Below, one piece after another: positions 1 to 7,465 of a stretch of 64,000 nt of DNA. The translations under genes were made by a program, and so were the position numbers. Below the pieces are notes generated by a model. That model was not told the origin of the DNA, ran no database searches, and saw only the letters and a program-made list of their open reading frames with translations. The DNA is from a virus: IMG/VR virus record IMGVR_UViG_3300042261_001309, positions 62,001 through 126,000 of that record. One strand, 5' to 3'. Position 1 is the stretch's first letter, and each line of letters opens with the position of its first letter.

Positions 1-55
1 GCGGAGCAGGATTTATTTTTACTGCTCCGTCTACGCGAATAAGTTCAATTTCCAT
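1..55 (-). CDS. Possible 5' end of a gene running off the left edge
   Basis: An ATG at 55 on the minus strand opens a frame reading MEIELIRVDGAVKINPAP before the window ends. It has no stop in the window and no clear Shine-Dalgarno sequence. The frame overlaps a perfect 8-bp hairpin (2-29), so this stretch may be the terminator region of the upstream secreted-protein gene instead of coding sequence. Too little is visible to assign a function. Confidence 0.3.
   Translation of the reverse strand, partial: MEIELIRVDGAVKINPAP
2..29 (-). terminator. Hairpin, possible terminator after the 92-529 gene
   Basis: CGGAGCAG (2-9) and CTGCTCCG (22-29) form a perfect 8-bp stem with an A/T-rich loop. The loop resembles that of the hairpin at 577-608. 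Any U-tract would lie outside the window. It competes with the small open frame starting at 55. Confidence 0.35.
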
Positions 56-91
56 TTTTTAAAGTCCGGAAATTCTGCCTAGCTGGAATAG

Positions 92-529
92 CTAAAGTGC
101 GGCTTTATCTGTCTTAGTAAACATTTCCGTCCAAACAGCATCCAGCACCGCCATGTGCTTTTTACAATTTTCAATTGTTTCTTTATGCTTGGCTATTTTA
201 GCCGCTACCTCTACTAGATCTTTTTCATATAGCTTAAGCATTATATCTTTTTTAATTTTATCTAAGTCTAACGCCCTTGGTAATTTTAGTATTTCTAAGT
301 TTAATTTATTTAAATACTTTGTACGGTATTCCAACAACTTTGTTTCGGATTTAATAGTTAAGGTTGATTCGTCATATTCATATTGAATCCGTTCCTTTAC
401 TTTTAAATCATTATAGTATTTCTTAAATTCACCCTTTTTAAAATCAATCAAATTTCGTAAATCGTTTGTTTGTCCAATTACATCATTACAAAAAACTAAC
501 GCTAAAATCATAAAAAATACGTTTTTCAC
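92..529 (-). CDS. Putative secreted coiled-coil protein
   Basis: 145 residues, family not recognised. The N-terminus has Lys2 followed by a hydrophobic run (FFMILALVF), which looks like a signal peptide, possibly with the cysteine at residue 14 as a lipid-anchor site, although the lipobox is poor. The rest is lysine/glutamate-rich and probably helical or coiled coil. The frame opens with GTG at 529; an ATG at 511 is the alternative, but GTG keeps the basic residue expected of a signal peptide. The gene ends in TAG and is separated from its upstream neighbour by a hairpin (577-608), so it may be its own transcription unit. An exported periplasmic or envelope role is an inference from the N-terminus only. 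Confidence 0.55.
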   Translation of the reverse strand: MKNVFFMILALVFCNDVIGQTNDLRNLIDFKKGEFKKYYNDLKVKERIQYEYDESTLTIKSETKLLEYRTKYLNKLNLEILKLPRALDLDKIKKDIMLKLYEKDLVEVAAKIAKHKETIENCKKHMAVLDAVWTEMFTKTDKAAL

Positions 530-576
530 ACGATCTCAGTTCACGTATCCATAAAAAGTTGTACTTTAATAAGTAA

Positions 577-608
577 GCTGAGGCAGAGGTTATTTTCACT
601 GCCTCAGC
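577..608 (-). terminator. Hairpin terminator downstream of the SbcC operon
   Basis: GCTGAGGCAG (577-586) pairs with CTGCCTCAGC (599-608) in a perfect 10-bp stem. The minus-strand sequence after it is T-rich (TTACTTATT), a weak U-tract. It sits just after the stop of the 630-815 gene. Confidence 0.55.
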
Positions 609-629
609 TCTCCAATCAGGTTATTTCTA

Positions 630-815
630 TTACTTGTCTTTAGTAGATACGTCCACCACGACGGCATTGGCATAACCTCCAGATTTAGAACCCCGTGATC
701 GTGGTGTAGTTAGAGCCGTAAAAAACTCCTTGGCCTTATCCCTGAGTGACGTATCAAAAATGAGTTGAGACGTAACTCCCCCTAAACAAAATGTTAATAA
801 ATAGGCAAATGTCAT
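630..815 (-). CDS. Small membrane-anchored hypothetical protein
   Basis: 61 residues, not recognised. Residues 2-20 are hydrophobic (FAYLLTFCLGGVTSQLIF) and could form one membrane segment. The remainder is polar with a Ser/Gly/Arg-rich stretch. The ATG overlaps the TGA stop of the Rad50-like gene (ATGA at 812-815), so translation is probably coupled and the product may belong to the same unit. A hairpin terminator follows at 577-608. No function can be given. Confidence 0.5.
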   Translation of the reverse strand: MTFAYLLTFCLGGVTSQLIFDTSLRDKAKEFFTALTTPRSRGSKSGGYANAVVVDVSTKDK

Positions 816-2881
816 ACTGTTAGATTAATTACATTGTCCACACAATCTATCAAGCCTTCGTCGTGGTCGATTAAGATTACTTGGCCAATTGTTTGTTGTT
901 CTCGCAGATTTTTAATACACGAGAAATATTGTTCACGTTTTTTAACATCCAGATTAGTGGTTCCCTCGTCTATGACCAGCATTGGAAAAGCTTGAGCAAA
1001 CAAGCTATGCAACGCCAATCTAAGACACAACCCAGCAATCATCTTCTGTCCACCTGACAACGCTGGAATTACCCGTTCTTCTGGATTGAGCACGACGAAT
1101 TTAAACTCATCGTTAATGCGAATTAAGTAAGGCAAATCAAACCGCTGCAACTGCATACCTAATTCTTCTTCCAACGTACCTCTATAGGTTTGTATTAAGT
1201 TTCTAGGAAACCGAGTAATATGCAAGGTATCATAAGCCAACCGTAATTTACTGAGATACTTATCCCGTTGAGCATTCTTGGCTTTATTTTGCTGAGAAGT
1301 AGCTAACTGATTATCCAGCATAGTTAATTCAGCGTTAACCGTAGCTACGGCGTTTGATAACTCATTTACTTCTACGACACGGCGCTTATTAATATCCAGC
1401 GCTTCCTGCATAGCTCTTAACTCAGCTTCAGGTGAACCGTTACCCGCATAGCTCATTAATCCTTTTAGCTTTTCATTAGCTACGGCGATTTCACCGGTTA
1501 AACAAACTACAGTAAGATTAAGCTCATTAACCTGTTTAGTTAAATTAACCAATCTTCCAAGTTCATTATTTACTTGGCGGTCTTCAGTTTCGTCGTATTT
1601 TGACGCTTCTAATACTTGTAAGTCCTGTCGCAGTTTTTCACAGTTTTTAAAGTCCCACCGTTGCGCAAGCTTGGCGTTAAGCTTATCACTCTCCGCTCTA
1701 GCTGCTTGAATCAAGTTAGTCCTGACCGTGTTTCTTTCACTCAACGCAACTATTTCCTGCTGCACAGCATTTAGTCTTTCCTGTACATTCGCAATAGCTT
1801 GCCCACACGTAGGACAAGTAGGATTAACAGACAAAGTATGATAACCTTCAAATTCAACGGCTAATTGATCTAGGCGATTATCCGCGATTGCTTTATCACT
1901 GGTTAACGCCGCTATGGTTGTTTGCTGTTTATTGAACTCTGCGGACAGCTGGGTAAACTCTTCTTCTGATTTTACAGTTAATTTTGATTCAGCTGCCGTA
2001 ATGCGAGCGACCAATTCTGACTTTCGCTTATACCTATCCTTATCCAGCATTATTTGCTGAGCACGCAAACCCAGCTGGGTTAATTTATCCTGATCACATT
2101 CCTTGTTTATTTTTTCCAAGGTTGAGTTAGCCGCAGCCAATTTAGCCTTAAAGTCGGCCAAGCTAGCTTCAATGCGCGGTTTAAGCTGCGCGTCGGCAAT
2201 ACACCGCTTATAGTATTCTAGGCTATTTAAAATCCGCGAGATAACCCCTTCGTCTAATAATGACTCGGAAACTCGCTGTCTATGCTCAGTTAATTGGGCA
2301 AGCTTAGCTTGAGCATCGGTTACTCGGCTATTTAAAACTACTACATCTTCTTCGGGCAACGGCGGAGGCGCATTCTTAATATAGTTATCCCAAATCACAG
2401 CCCTAAGTCTTTCAGTGTTAGGAACCATGAATATTTTCTGAAATACCTTCTCCCTTACGGACGAGTCACCAGAAAATAACTCAGGTATCTGATTTTGTCG
2501 GCCGACAATTACATGCTTAAATATATGTCCGTCTATCTGCAGTAACTTGGCCCATAAGTCTTTTACCTCAGTCGCTTTATGGTAGGTTGCGCCATCATAG
2601 TTTAAATGCACTTTCGACGAATCTATATGACGTGTCAAAATGCCTTCTTTACCATTAAGTATAAACTTACCTTGCACATACGATTGCCCGTTTGTGCCGG
2701 TCAGCATTAAGTCTTTCTTGTCATCGTAACCTTCGCCAACAAACAAAAAAGTAAGCGCCTCAATTATGGAAGACTTACCAGATCCGTTTAGCCCTATGAT
2801 ACCGGTTACACCAGATTTAAATTCAAACGATGCCTCTGGGAAACATCGAAAGTTTTTTAGAGATAACTGGGTTATTTGCAT
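812..2881 (-). CDS. Rad50/SbcC-like SMC-family ATPase (T4 gp46 type)
   Basis: 689 residues. The N-terminus carries a Walker A motif (GLNGSGKSS, residues 30-38). A long heptad-rich coiled coil follows, interrupted by a zinc-hook CPTCGQ at 356-361. The C-terminus has the ABC signature LSGGQK (608-613), a Walker B (MLVIDE, 634-639) and a D-loop (TTNLD). This is the full Rad50/SbcC architecture, in a compact form like phage gp46. The family works with an Mre11/SbcD nuclease in DNA end processing and recombination-dependent replication. The matching nuclease lies upstream in the same operon (3082-4170), with only a 64-residue membrane-protein gene between them. Family assignment is secure; the exact role in this phage is inferred. 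Confidence 0.95.
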   Translation of the reverse strand: MQITQLSLKNFRCFPEASFEFKSGVTGIIGLNGSGKSSIIEALTFLFVGEGYDDKKDLMLTGTNGQSYVQGKFILNGKEGILTRHIDSSKVHLNYDGATYHKATEVKDLWAKLLQIDGHIFKHVIVGRQNQIPELFSGDSSVREKVFQKIFMVPNTERLRAVIWDNYIKNAPPPLPEEDVVVLNSRVTDAQAKLAQLTEHRQRVSESLLDEGVISRILNSLEYYKRCIADAQLKPRIEASLADFKAKLAAANSTLEKINKECDQDKLTQLGLRAQQIMLDKDRYKRKSELVARITAAESKLTVKSEEEFTQLSAEFNKQQTTIAALTSDKAIADNRLDQLAVEFEGYHTLSVNPTCPTCGQAIANVQERLNAVQQEIVALSERNTVRTNLIQAARAESDKLNAKLAQRWDFKNCEKLRQDLQVLEASKYDETEDRQVNNELGRLVNLTKQVNELNLTVVCLTGEIAVANEKLKGLMSYAGNGSPEAELRAMQEALDINKRRVVEVNELSNAVATVNAELTMLDNQLATSQQNKAKNAQRDKYLSKLRLAYDTLHITRFPRNLIQTYRGTLEEELGMQLQRFDLPYLIRINDEFKFVVLNPEERVIPALSGGQKMIAGLCLRLALHSLFAQAFPMLVIDEGTTNLDVKKREQYFSCIKNLREQQTIGQVILIDHDEGLIDCVDNVINLTV

Positions 2882-2893
2882 AACTTTTAAACC

Positions 2894-3088
2894 TTACAAC
2901 GGTGGGTTAGTTTTTCGCATCTTATACACCGTAATGCACACCAATATAAAAAAGGTGAGAATAAGAATCGATTTAAAGCACAGCCAAATGCACACCGGTA
3001 AAAATACGACCAACCAGCAACAGCCAAGCCAGTCGATTACTTTTACAACGATTAGCAATAATACAATGGCGGTTAACCACTCTAGCAT
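2894..3088 (-). CDS. Small two-helix membrane protein
   Basis: 64 residues, almost entirely hydrophobic: two predicted membrane segments (about residues 5-31 and 38-56) and a short basic tail (YKMRKTNPPL). It overlaps the end of the Mre11-like gene by 7 nt and lies 12 nt before the Rad50-like gene, so it is embedded in the recombination operon. The family is not recognised. It could tether the nuclease complex to the membrane or simply be a small cargo gene; the sequence does not decide. Confidence 0.5.
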   Translation of the reverse strand: MLEWLTAIVLLLIVVKVIDWLGCCWLVVFLPVCIWLCFKSILILTFFILVCITVYKMRKTNPPL

Positions 3089-4170
3089 AGCTGGGCCTTT
3101 ACAAATTTATCCAAAACCAACTTTGAATCCTCGGTGTTAATAAGTGAATATAGCAAATCCACGATATCGGGCTGCTCGCAACTAAGCTTCAATGCTTCGT
3201 ATACGCGATCCGTATTGTTTATTTCACTGCGAATACTGCATTCCACCTTGGCATGTTTTACATTAGCTGATACTTGAGCTAACCGCACATGGGCTACTCG
3301 ATATAGACTGGTAAGTAATTTTAGCTTATCTTGTGTACTGCGATTGTACTTAACAACCACTACTGGCATGGCGCCTTTTGCTTTTTCGTATCTTGAATAT
3401 AGATAGCCGATTTCGTGCTCTTTGAAATCAAGAGAAGTTAAATCGACTATATGATAACCTCGCTTTAACGTCAGTGGTATACGTTTTAAGGTCTTACCGT
3501 CGAAATGGATTACACTTTTAGCATCACCTATTTCACCAGAATTAATTACGCCCGGCGAACCACAATACATTACAGGTATTTCTTTAGTGCAATTTTTTAA
3601 CGTACCTTGTAAGGGTTTATGTATATCCCCTAAGATAATTCCTTTTAATTTTGGAAATACCTCAAATACAGGAAAAGTACTGAAATCGATTTTCTTCTTT
3701 TCCTCACAGAATGGGAATATACTTAAAAACTGGCCATGGAAAAACAGCCATTCAACCTTAGAAGCATAGGCACATGCTTTTAATCCATCCGGTATATAAT
3801 CTTTAACGTCGCTATAATCCAACCCAAATAAGTTAGGCGTAGCGTCTTCAGAAAAGGCTAGAAACTCAGAAGCATCCCTAAGCCAACATTTACCATTAAT
3901 TGGTTTACTGTGGTCACCTGCTAATCCAATTGGGGTAACACCGTTATTCTTAAGTAGTCTTACGCCGTCTTTTACAAAGCTTATTAATTCCGGAGTTGGT
4001 TTGTTAGTGTCGAACTCGTCGCCACAATTAATCAAATAATCTACCTTTAAGCTAATAGCTAAAGAACAGATATCCGTAAATGTGGTTTTAAGATCCTGGG
4101 CCAACTCCGGTTTATTAAACGGAGTCAGCCCAAGATGCAGGTCTGCAAAAGCTAGAAATGATTTACTCAT
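3082..4170 (-). CDS. Mre11/SbcD-like nuclease (T4 gp47 type) with altered metal ligands
   Basis: 362 residues. Calcineurin-type phosphoesterase motifs appear in order: DLH (D10, H12), GDEFD (50-54), GDHS (85-88) in place of the usual GNHD, His145 in FFHGQ, and GDIH (181-184) in place of the usual GHxH. The C-terminus (about residues 230-362) would be the Rad50-binding and capping part. The family makes a manganese-dependent nuclease with Rad50/SbcC, which is encoded just downstream. The start overlaps the previous gene as ATGA (4167-4170). Two substituted ligand positions (Asn to Asp, His to Asp) are unusual and may change activity, although Asp can still bind metal. Confidence 0.88.
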   Translation of the reverse strand: MSKSFLAFADLHLGLTPFNKPELAQDLKTTFTDICSLAISLKVDYLINCGDEFDTNKPTPELISFVKDGVRLLKNNGVTPIGLAGDHSKPINGKCWLRDASEFLAFSEDATPNLFGLDYSDVKDYIPDGLKACAYASKVEWLFFHGQFLSIFPFCEEKKKIDFSTFPVFEVFPKLKGIILGDIHKPLQGTLKNCTKEIPVMYCGSPGVINSGEIGDAKSVIHFDGKTLKRIPLTLKRGYHIVDLTSLDFKEHEIGYLYSRYEKAKGAMPVVVVKYNRSTQDKLKLLTSLYRVAHVRLAQVSANVKHAKVECSIRSEINNTDRVYEALKLSCEQPDIVDLLYSLINTEDSKLVLDKFVKAQLC

Positions 4171-4397
4171 AGGTCGGACTCGAAAATACGATGCTCTTCA
4201 GCGACCACCTTATCTCGATCTTTACCACGTGCCACTACTTGACCGTTACTTTTTCTAATCGCTACCCATTCTTGCGTAGTAGTATCCCATTCTACATCAC
4301 TTATACGAGGCTTTTCAGCCGGTCCTAATTTAAGTGCATCAATTGACTTATGATCAATAGCCGTAACTGTGCCGTCTTGAGATATTTTAATTCGCAT
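4167..4397 (-). CDS. Small conserved-type hypothetical protein
   Basis: 76 residues. The layout is a short beta-rich N-terminus (IKISQDGTVTAID), then RISDVEWDTTTQEWVA, then a charged C-terminal part ending in an E-x-x-x-F-E segment. It recalls small phage and bacterial proteins in which a 'dG.v..i' start is followed by a 'SHVEP....W' motif, but this is a pattern impression only. It lies just after the terminator at 4411-4440, so it is probably the first gene of the nuclease/ATPase operon and is translationally coupled to it through a 4-nt overlap. Confidence 0.55.
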   Translation of the reverse strand: MRIKISQDGTVTAIDHKSIDALKLGPAEKPRISDVEWDTTTQEWVAIRKSNGQVVARGKDRDKVVAEEHRIFESDL

Positions 4398-4410
4398 AAT
4401 AAAAAGAAAT

Positions 4411-4440
4411 AACCCCGCTCCATATTTCAGAAGCGGGGTT
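4411..4440 (-). terminator. Intrinsic terminator after the barrel-protein gene
   Basis: AACCCCGCT (4411-4419) pairs with AGCGGGGTT (4432-4440) in a perfect 9-bp GC-rich stem. On the minus strand it is followed by ATTTCTTTTTATT, a good U-tract. It separates the outer-membrane-like gene from the nuclease operon. Confidence 0.85.
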
Positions 4441-4468
4441 ACAACCAGATAACAACCTACAACAACAA

Positions 4469-5080
4469 CTAGAACACAAACCGCAATGACGTACCAATCA
4501 CATGTGCGTCATCCCACTTTGCACCACCATCCTTAAAAGATTCGTAAAAATAGAATACACTTCCTTTAAGGTGTTTAGTGATTTTATAATCAAAACCACC
4601 AAAAGCTCGATTTTTGTCGAAGTCCATTCCTCGATCTGCATCAAGGAACATTTCATCGGCAATGAATGGATTAATCTCCAATTTGGTCCATTTCCAAGGT
4701 GTACTGTATTTAATCTTTTCGCTTAGCTCGTAAGTATTATCCAGGTTTTCAGGCGCCAGACCTACCTCGAACTGTGAACGCAGACTGAGCTGCCCCCAGC
4801 TGCTTTCGGGTGTTTTAAACGTGATACCCGGTAGGAACTTATTCCAATTGTCAAAGCCGGTACCCTTATCTTCAAACACTAGCCGGTAGCCACCAAACAG
4901 GTCGATCCACGGCGTAAGCGAATACGCCAATTTCAGATCAGTGTGGTTATAATAAAACCCACCGTCAGTTTTTACCCGGACTTCATCTTCCACAGTAAAT
5001 GTCAGATTAGTCGGCCAGGCGTTCGCGGCGCTAACTGCGGCCAGCATTACGATTCCAATTAACAGTTTCTTCATAATCAT
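4469..5080 (-). CDS. Signal-peptide-bearing outer-membrane beta-barrel-like protein
   Basis: 203 residues. The N-terminus is a classical signal peptide (MKKLLIGIVMLAAVSAANA, cleavage after ANA). The mature part has alternating aromatic/polar beta strands (for example LKLAYSLTPWIDLFGGYRL) and ends in SLRFVF, the terminal-phenylalanine strand typical of barrels inserted by the BAM machinery. It resembles DUF2490-like small barrels in style. ATGs at 5080 and 5074 are both possible; the latter gives the more canonical MKK start. The gene stands alone between two terminators (4411-4440, 5172-5198). A phage-encoded barrel could alter the host surface, for instance for superinfection exclusion or permeability. 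That role is inferred; the export signal and strand pattern are visible. Confidence 0.75.
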   Translation of the reverse strand: MIMKKLLIGIVMLAAVSAANAWPTNLTFTVEDEVRVKTDGGFYYNHTDLKLAYSLTPWIDLFGGYRLVFEDKGTGFDNWNKFLPGITFKTPESSWGQLSLRSQFEVGLAPENLDNTYELSEKIKYSTPWKWTKLEINPFIADEMFLDADRGMDFDKNRAFGGFDYKITKHLKGSVFYFYESFKDGGAKWDDAHVIGTSLRFVF

Positions 5081-5113
5081 ATTTAGTTCTTACTTCCGAG
5101 CTTCCTAACTCAG

Positions 5114-5142
5114 ATTCTTACCTTTCAAAAACAGTTTACCAA
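5114..5142 (-). promoter_or_regulatory. Possible sigma70-type promoter for the barrel-protein gene
   Basis: On the minus strand TTGGTA (5142-5137) and TAAGAAT (5120-5114) are separated by 16 nt, upstream of the ATG at 5080/5074 and just after the terminator at 5172-5198. Matches to consensus are moderate. The isolated gene needs a promoter here, which is the main support. Confidence 0.3.
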
Positions 5143-5171
5143 CCCTATTTTCAAAAGAAAACAAAAAAGGA

Positions 5172-5198
5172 GGGTGAGAAAATAGAAAAAACTCACCC
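5172..5198 (-). terminator. Intrinsic terminator at the end of the DUF1257/DUF2997 operon
   Basis: GGGTGAG (5172-5178) pairs with CTCACCC (5192-5198). On the minus strand the stem is followed by TCCTTTTTTGTTTT. It closes the operon that ends with the 5214-5423 gene. Confidence 0.8.
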
Positions 5199-5213
5199 CC
5201 CTCGACCTAATTG

Positions 5214-5423
5214 CTACAGCGACTGATCTACCGTAACATCGTTTTCTACTTTATAGAAATTGCCCGTAGTGTGCCGCGTATTTTCGTCGGCTTTACCCAA
5301 CACCTTCTCGAGGTCGTGTGTAAGAGCCTGGCAACCCTGGCCAACCCCAGCAACATCGACAATTTGTACAGCACCGTCAGCCTTGATCAAGATTTGTAAT
5401 TGCTTACCCATATTAATAACCAT
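5214..5423 (-). CDS. DUF2997-like small protein
   Basis: 69 residues. The pattern LIKADGAVQIVDVAGVGQGCQALTHDL.. (written in part) followed by an EKVLGKAD helix matches DUF2997: a beta hairpin around 'dG.v', a GxGxxC element, then 'T..le..LG'. DUF2997 is commonly found beside DUF1257 (Ycf35), and a DUF1257-like gene lies two genes upstream, which strengthens the call. The start may be ATG 5423, overlapping the previous stop, or ATG 5411 (TAATATG). The function is unknown; the conserved GC and neighbourhood suggest a partner of the AAA+/DUF1257 cassette. It is the last gene before a terminator. Confidence 0.65.
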   Translation of the reverse strand: MVINMGKQLQILIKADGAVQIVDVAGVGQGCQALTHDLEKVLGKADENTRHTTGNFYKVENDVTVDQSL

Positions 5424-5682
5424 TTACAATAGAAACGTATTGCATATCACGCAGCCCAGTGTCAGCGTGCCATTTAAACTTAAGTTTCACTGCGTGCGAC
5501 TTATTACCGCACCAGTTTATCGTGATATAAATCAGGGCGTTGTAATACTGCGGATCTTCCTCGTCTTTACACAGACTTTGGCGCACCACTGTAACCTTTT
5601 CGGGTGGTGGCACTTCCGAAGCATACATTGCCTGAATATCAGCGACAATTTGAGCGAATTGAATATCGCTAACGCTTTTCAT
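5413..5682 (-). CDS. Hypothetical protein in the DUF1257/DUF2997 cassette
   Basis: 89 residues, not recognised. An N-terminal helix (SDIQFAQIVADIQAMYAS) is followed by a beta-rich C-terminus with alternating hydrophobics (ALIYITINWCGN, HAVKLKFKWHAD). It lies between the DUF1257-like gene (2 nt after its stop) and the DUF2997-like gene, so it is very probably co-translated with them. It could be a small structural or adaptor component of the cassette; nothing in the sequence shows an active site. Confidence 0.6.
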   Translation of the reverse strand: MKSVSDIQFAQIVADIQAMYASEVPPPEKVTVVRQSLCKDEEDPQYYNALIYITINWCGNKSHAVKLKFKWHADTGLRDMQYVSIVNGY

Positions 5683-5684
5683 TC

Positions 5685-6071
5685 TTAAAGGTTTACCGTC
5701 AGATACATGTCTTGGTTTTCGAGGATTTCCCGATTAATCACAGCACCATAGAAATGATTCTCAATTACGGCTGCTGCGAATTCCTGTTTCAATTTACCTA
5801 GGTCTTTACCCAGCGATTGTTCAATGGACCCGCCGTATAGGTCGGTGGTCAAATCAACCAGCTCGTTACCCAAGGTCATGCCGATGTCATGGATATGCAA
5901 CCCAGTAGTAGCTGGGTTAACGGCAACATACGGATACTGCTGGGTGCCGCCAGCATATGTGCGGCTGTTGGCGTTTTCTACTACCTGCCAGCCTAAACGA
6001 CTGAATGCGGTTTTCAGAGAATCAAAGTTCTCCACTTTGAATTGGGTTGCGATTTTTACTTGATGGCTCAT
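5685..6071 (-). CDS. DUF1257 / Ycf35-like protein
   Basis: 128 residues beginning MSHQVKIATQFKVENFDSLK, followed by AFSRLGWQVV. This matches the Ycf35/DUF1257 opening 'MSHfs.v.t...d...L..aL..LGy.v'. A C-terminal tail ends LTVNL. Ycf35 proteins occur in chloroplasts, cyanobacteria and many phages, and have no established biochemical role. They recur near DUF2997 and Ycf46-type AAA+ genes, and all three are present here, so the neighbourhood supports the family assignment. Four nt separate it from the upstream 117-residue gene. Confidence 0.75.
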   Translation of the reverse strand: MSHQVKIATQFKVENFDSLKTAFSRLGWQVVENANSRTYAGGTQQYPYVAVNPATTGLHIHDIGMTLGNELVDLTTDLYGGSIEQSLGKDLGKLKQEFAAAVIENHFYGAVINREILENQDMYLTVNL

Positions 6072-6075
6072 ACTA

Positions 6076-6429
6076 TTAACTTACTTCGTATTTTTTTAGG
6101 AACTCACTAACTACGGTCAAGATATTGTCTCCTTCAGGTTGAATCACAAAATCATCAACCGTACCGTAGGCTTTTATAAACTCGCTGACATTTTTAGTCA
6201 ACCATTGGTTTAAGAAAGTTCTAAACTTAGCGTGACTAAACGATACTTCTTCAAGCTCGTTGCTGTTATCCTCGGCTGGTACAGAGATTACCAATAAACC
6301 GTCCTCCAGCCTATCTTTATTTATCTTACCTTTAATAGCCAACTCACACAAGGGCATCCTAAGTACCCCTGTTGATTTGGATGTTTTTAAAAACAGGGTG
6401 TCTAACTTGAAGTCCTCGTCTTGGGTCAT
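6076..6429 (-). CDS. Hypothetical protein in the AAA+/DUF3150 cassette
   Basis: 117 residues, not recognised. Acidic N-terminal part with MPLCELAIKGKINKDRL, central acidic stretch (EDNSNELEEVSF), then a helical segment (FRTFLNQWLTKNVSEFIKAY) and a 'VQPEGDN' type turn. Its ATG overlaps the end of the DUF3150-like gene (6426-6429), so it belongs to the same operon. A role as accessory subunit of the AAA+ system is a guess from position only. Confidence 0.6.
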   Translation of the reverse strand: MTQDEDFKLDTLFLKTSKSTGVLRMPLCELAIKGKINKDRLEDGLLVISVPAEDNSNELEEVSFSHAKFRTFLNQWLTKNVSEFIKAYGTVDDFVIQPEGDNILTVVSEFLKKYEVS

Positions 6430-7406
6430 ACCTGAATACGACGAACATATTCGCCGGTAACCGTGTCAATGTCACTAACTTTTTGTGCGGCATCCAAAAC
6501 CTGGCCAACCGCAAGCTGCAACGCTTCTTTGGCCTCTGTGTCATTCTTAAAATCTCTACCGGTAACCAACAAGGCTTGCACTGCTTGCAACTGGTCAGCC
6601 ACGGCTGAGTCATTTAAGAAATTCACATCTTTAAAGGATTCCACAACGTCACTCAACGAAGCAATGTTTCTGCTGGAGATAACCTTGCCTGTGCGCAACC
6701 GTTCCGCAACATTTGAAAAGGCGGAAATAATATTACCTCTAACGTGTGTTACTGCATCAGATAAGAACGAATTGAGCGTCCTGAAGTTTTCGTGGTATAC
6801 GGCCGCCAAGTCTTCCCGTTGCCGATCCAAAAGCTCCCGCTCAGCGGTTTGCTGCGCTTGAAGAGTTTGTAACGACACCTCGTCCATTTTTGTGGGGAAC
6901 GACACGGCAAACATACTAATCCCGAACTGAAACTTGCTACGAATTTGATCCGCAGCCGGGTAGTGTTTCTCCAATTTATCTCGATAGGCTTCATTGTCGC
7001 TAAGGTAACTTTCTACGGTTGCAGCATACTCTGTCACAAAACGATCTACTTCACCAAAGAACTGATCACGATACGCGTTAAGCCTGCTCAAAACCTCAGG
7101 CACTTTGGCAGTGGGAATAAAATGCGCCGCCCCAATAGGAAATGGGATAGCCATCTGTTTCAGATTAAGCACACCTCGCGCCCGACTTTCAATGGTATTG
7201 AAAATCTTCATTCTCGCCGCCGGGATTAATTGCTTGGTACCCAAATTAGCAAACTTGGGAACCTCCTCGTCAGTTAAACCCAAGTCATGGGCAGACAAGG
7301 ACGCCACGGCTGGCCATGCTGCAATGTGTACGGCTACTAACTTACCGTCCTGAAATAACTGCTGGGTTAACTGTGCAATGCGTTGTTCTACTGTTTGATT
7401 TTCCAT
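6426..7406 (-). CDS. DUF3150-like protein, probable AAA+ partner
   Basis: 326 residues. The order of elements resembles DUF3150: VAVHIAAWPA near residue 25, a short DLGL segment, LGTKQLIPAARMKIF, a helical core with FPIGAAHFIPTAKV (about 90-104), and long helices to the C-terminus. DUF3150 proteins are found in phages and bacteria beside AAA+ ATPases, and their biochemical activity is not known. Here the gene lies between the AAA+ gene (7468-10107) and the DUF1257/DUF2997 genes, but a terminator-like hairpin (7418-7445) separates it from the AAA+ gene. That hairpin could attenuate or uncouple expression within the cassette. Confidence 0.65.
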   Translation of the reverse strand: MENQTVEQRIAQLTQQLFQDGKLVAVHIAAWPAVASLSAHDLGLTDEEVPKFANLGTKQLIPAARMKIFNTIESRARGVLNLKQMAIPFPIGAAHFIPTAKVPEVLSRLNAYRDQFFGEVDRFVTEYAATVESYLSDNEAYRDKLEKHYPAADQIRSKFQFGISMFAVSFPTKMDEVSLQTLQAQQTAERELLDRQREDLAAVYHENFRTLNSFLSDAVTHVRGNIISAFSNVAERLRTGKVISSRNIASLSDVVESFKDVNFLNDSAVADQLQAVQALLVTGRDFKNDTEAKEALQLAVGQVLDAAQKVSDIDTVTGEYVRRIQV

Positions 7407-7417
7407 AAAAATAAAAA

Positions 7418-7445
7418 GGGAGAGACACGGTTAAATGTCCCTCCC
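7418..7445 (-). terminator. Terminator between the AAA+ gene and the DUF3150-like gene
   Basis: On the minus strand GGGAGGGACA (7445-7436) pairs with TGTCTCTCCC (7427-7418), with one G-T wobble. It is followed by TTTTTATTTTT up to the ATG at 7406. It would end transcripts of the AAA+ gene, so the downstream cassette genes depend on read-through or a second promoter. Confidence 0.8.
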
Positions 7446-7465
7446 TAATTGACTGATAGATATTA

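Noticed and set aside
2766-3140. Plus-strand open frame of 124 codons over the Rad50/Mre11 region
   Set aside because: It is antisense to well-supported Rad50-like coding sequence and the membrane-protein gene, and its product looks like a random translation.
5260-5688. Plus-strand open frame of 142 codons
   Set aside because: Antisense to the DUF2997-like and 89-residue genes, which have better context and coupled starts.
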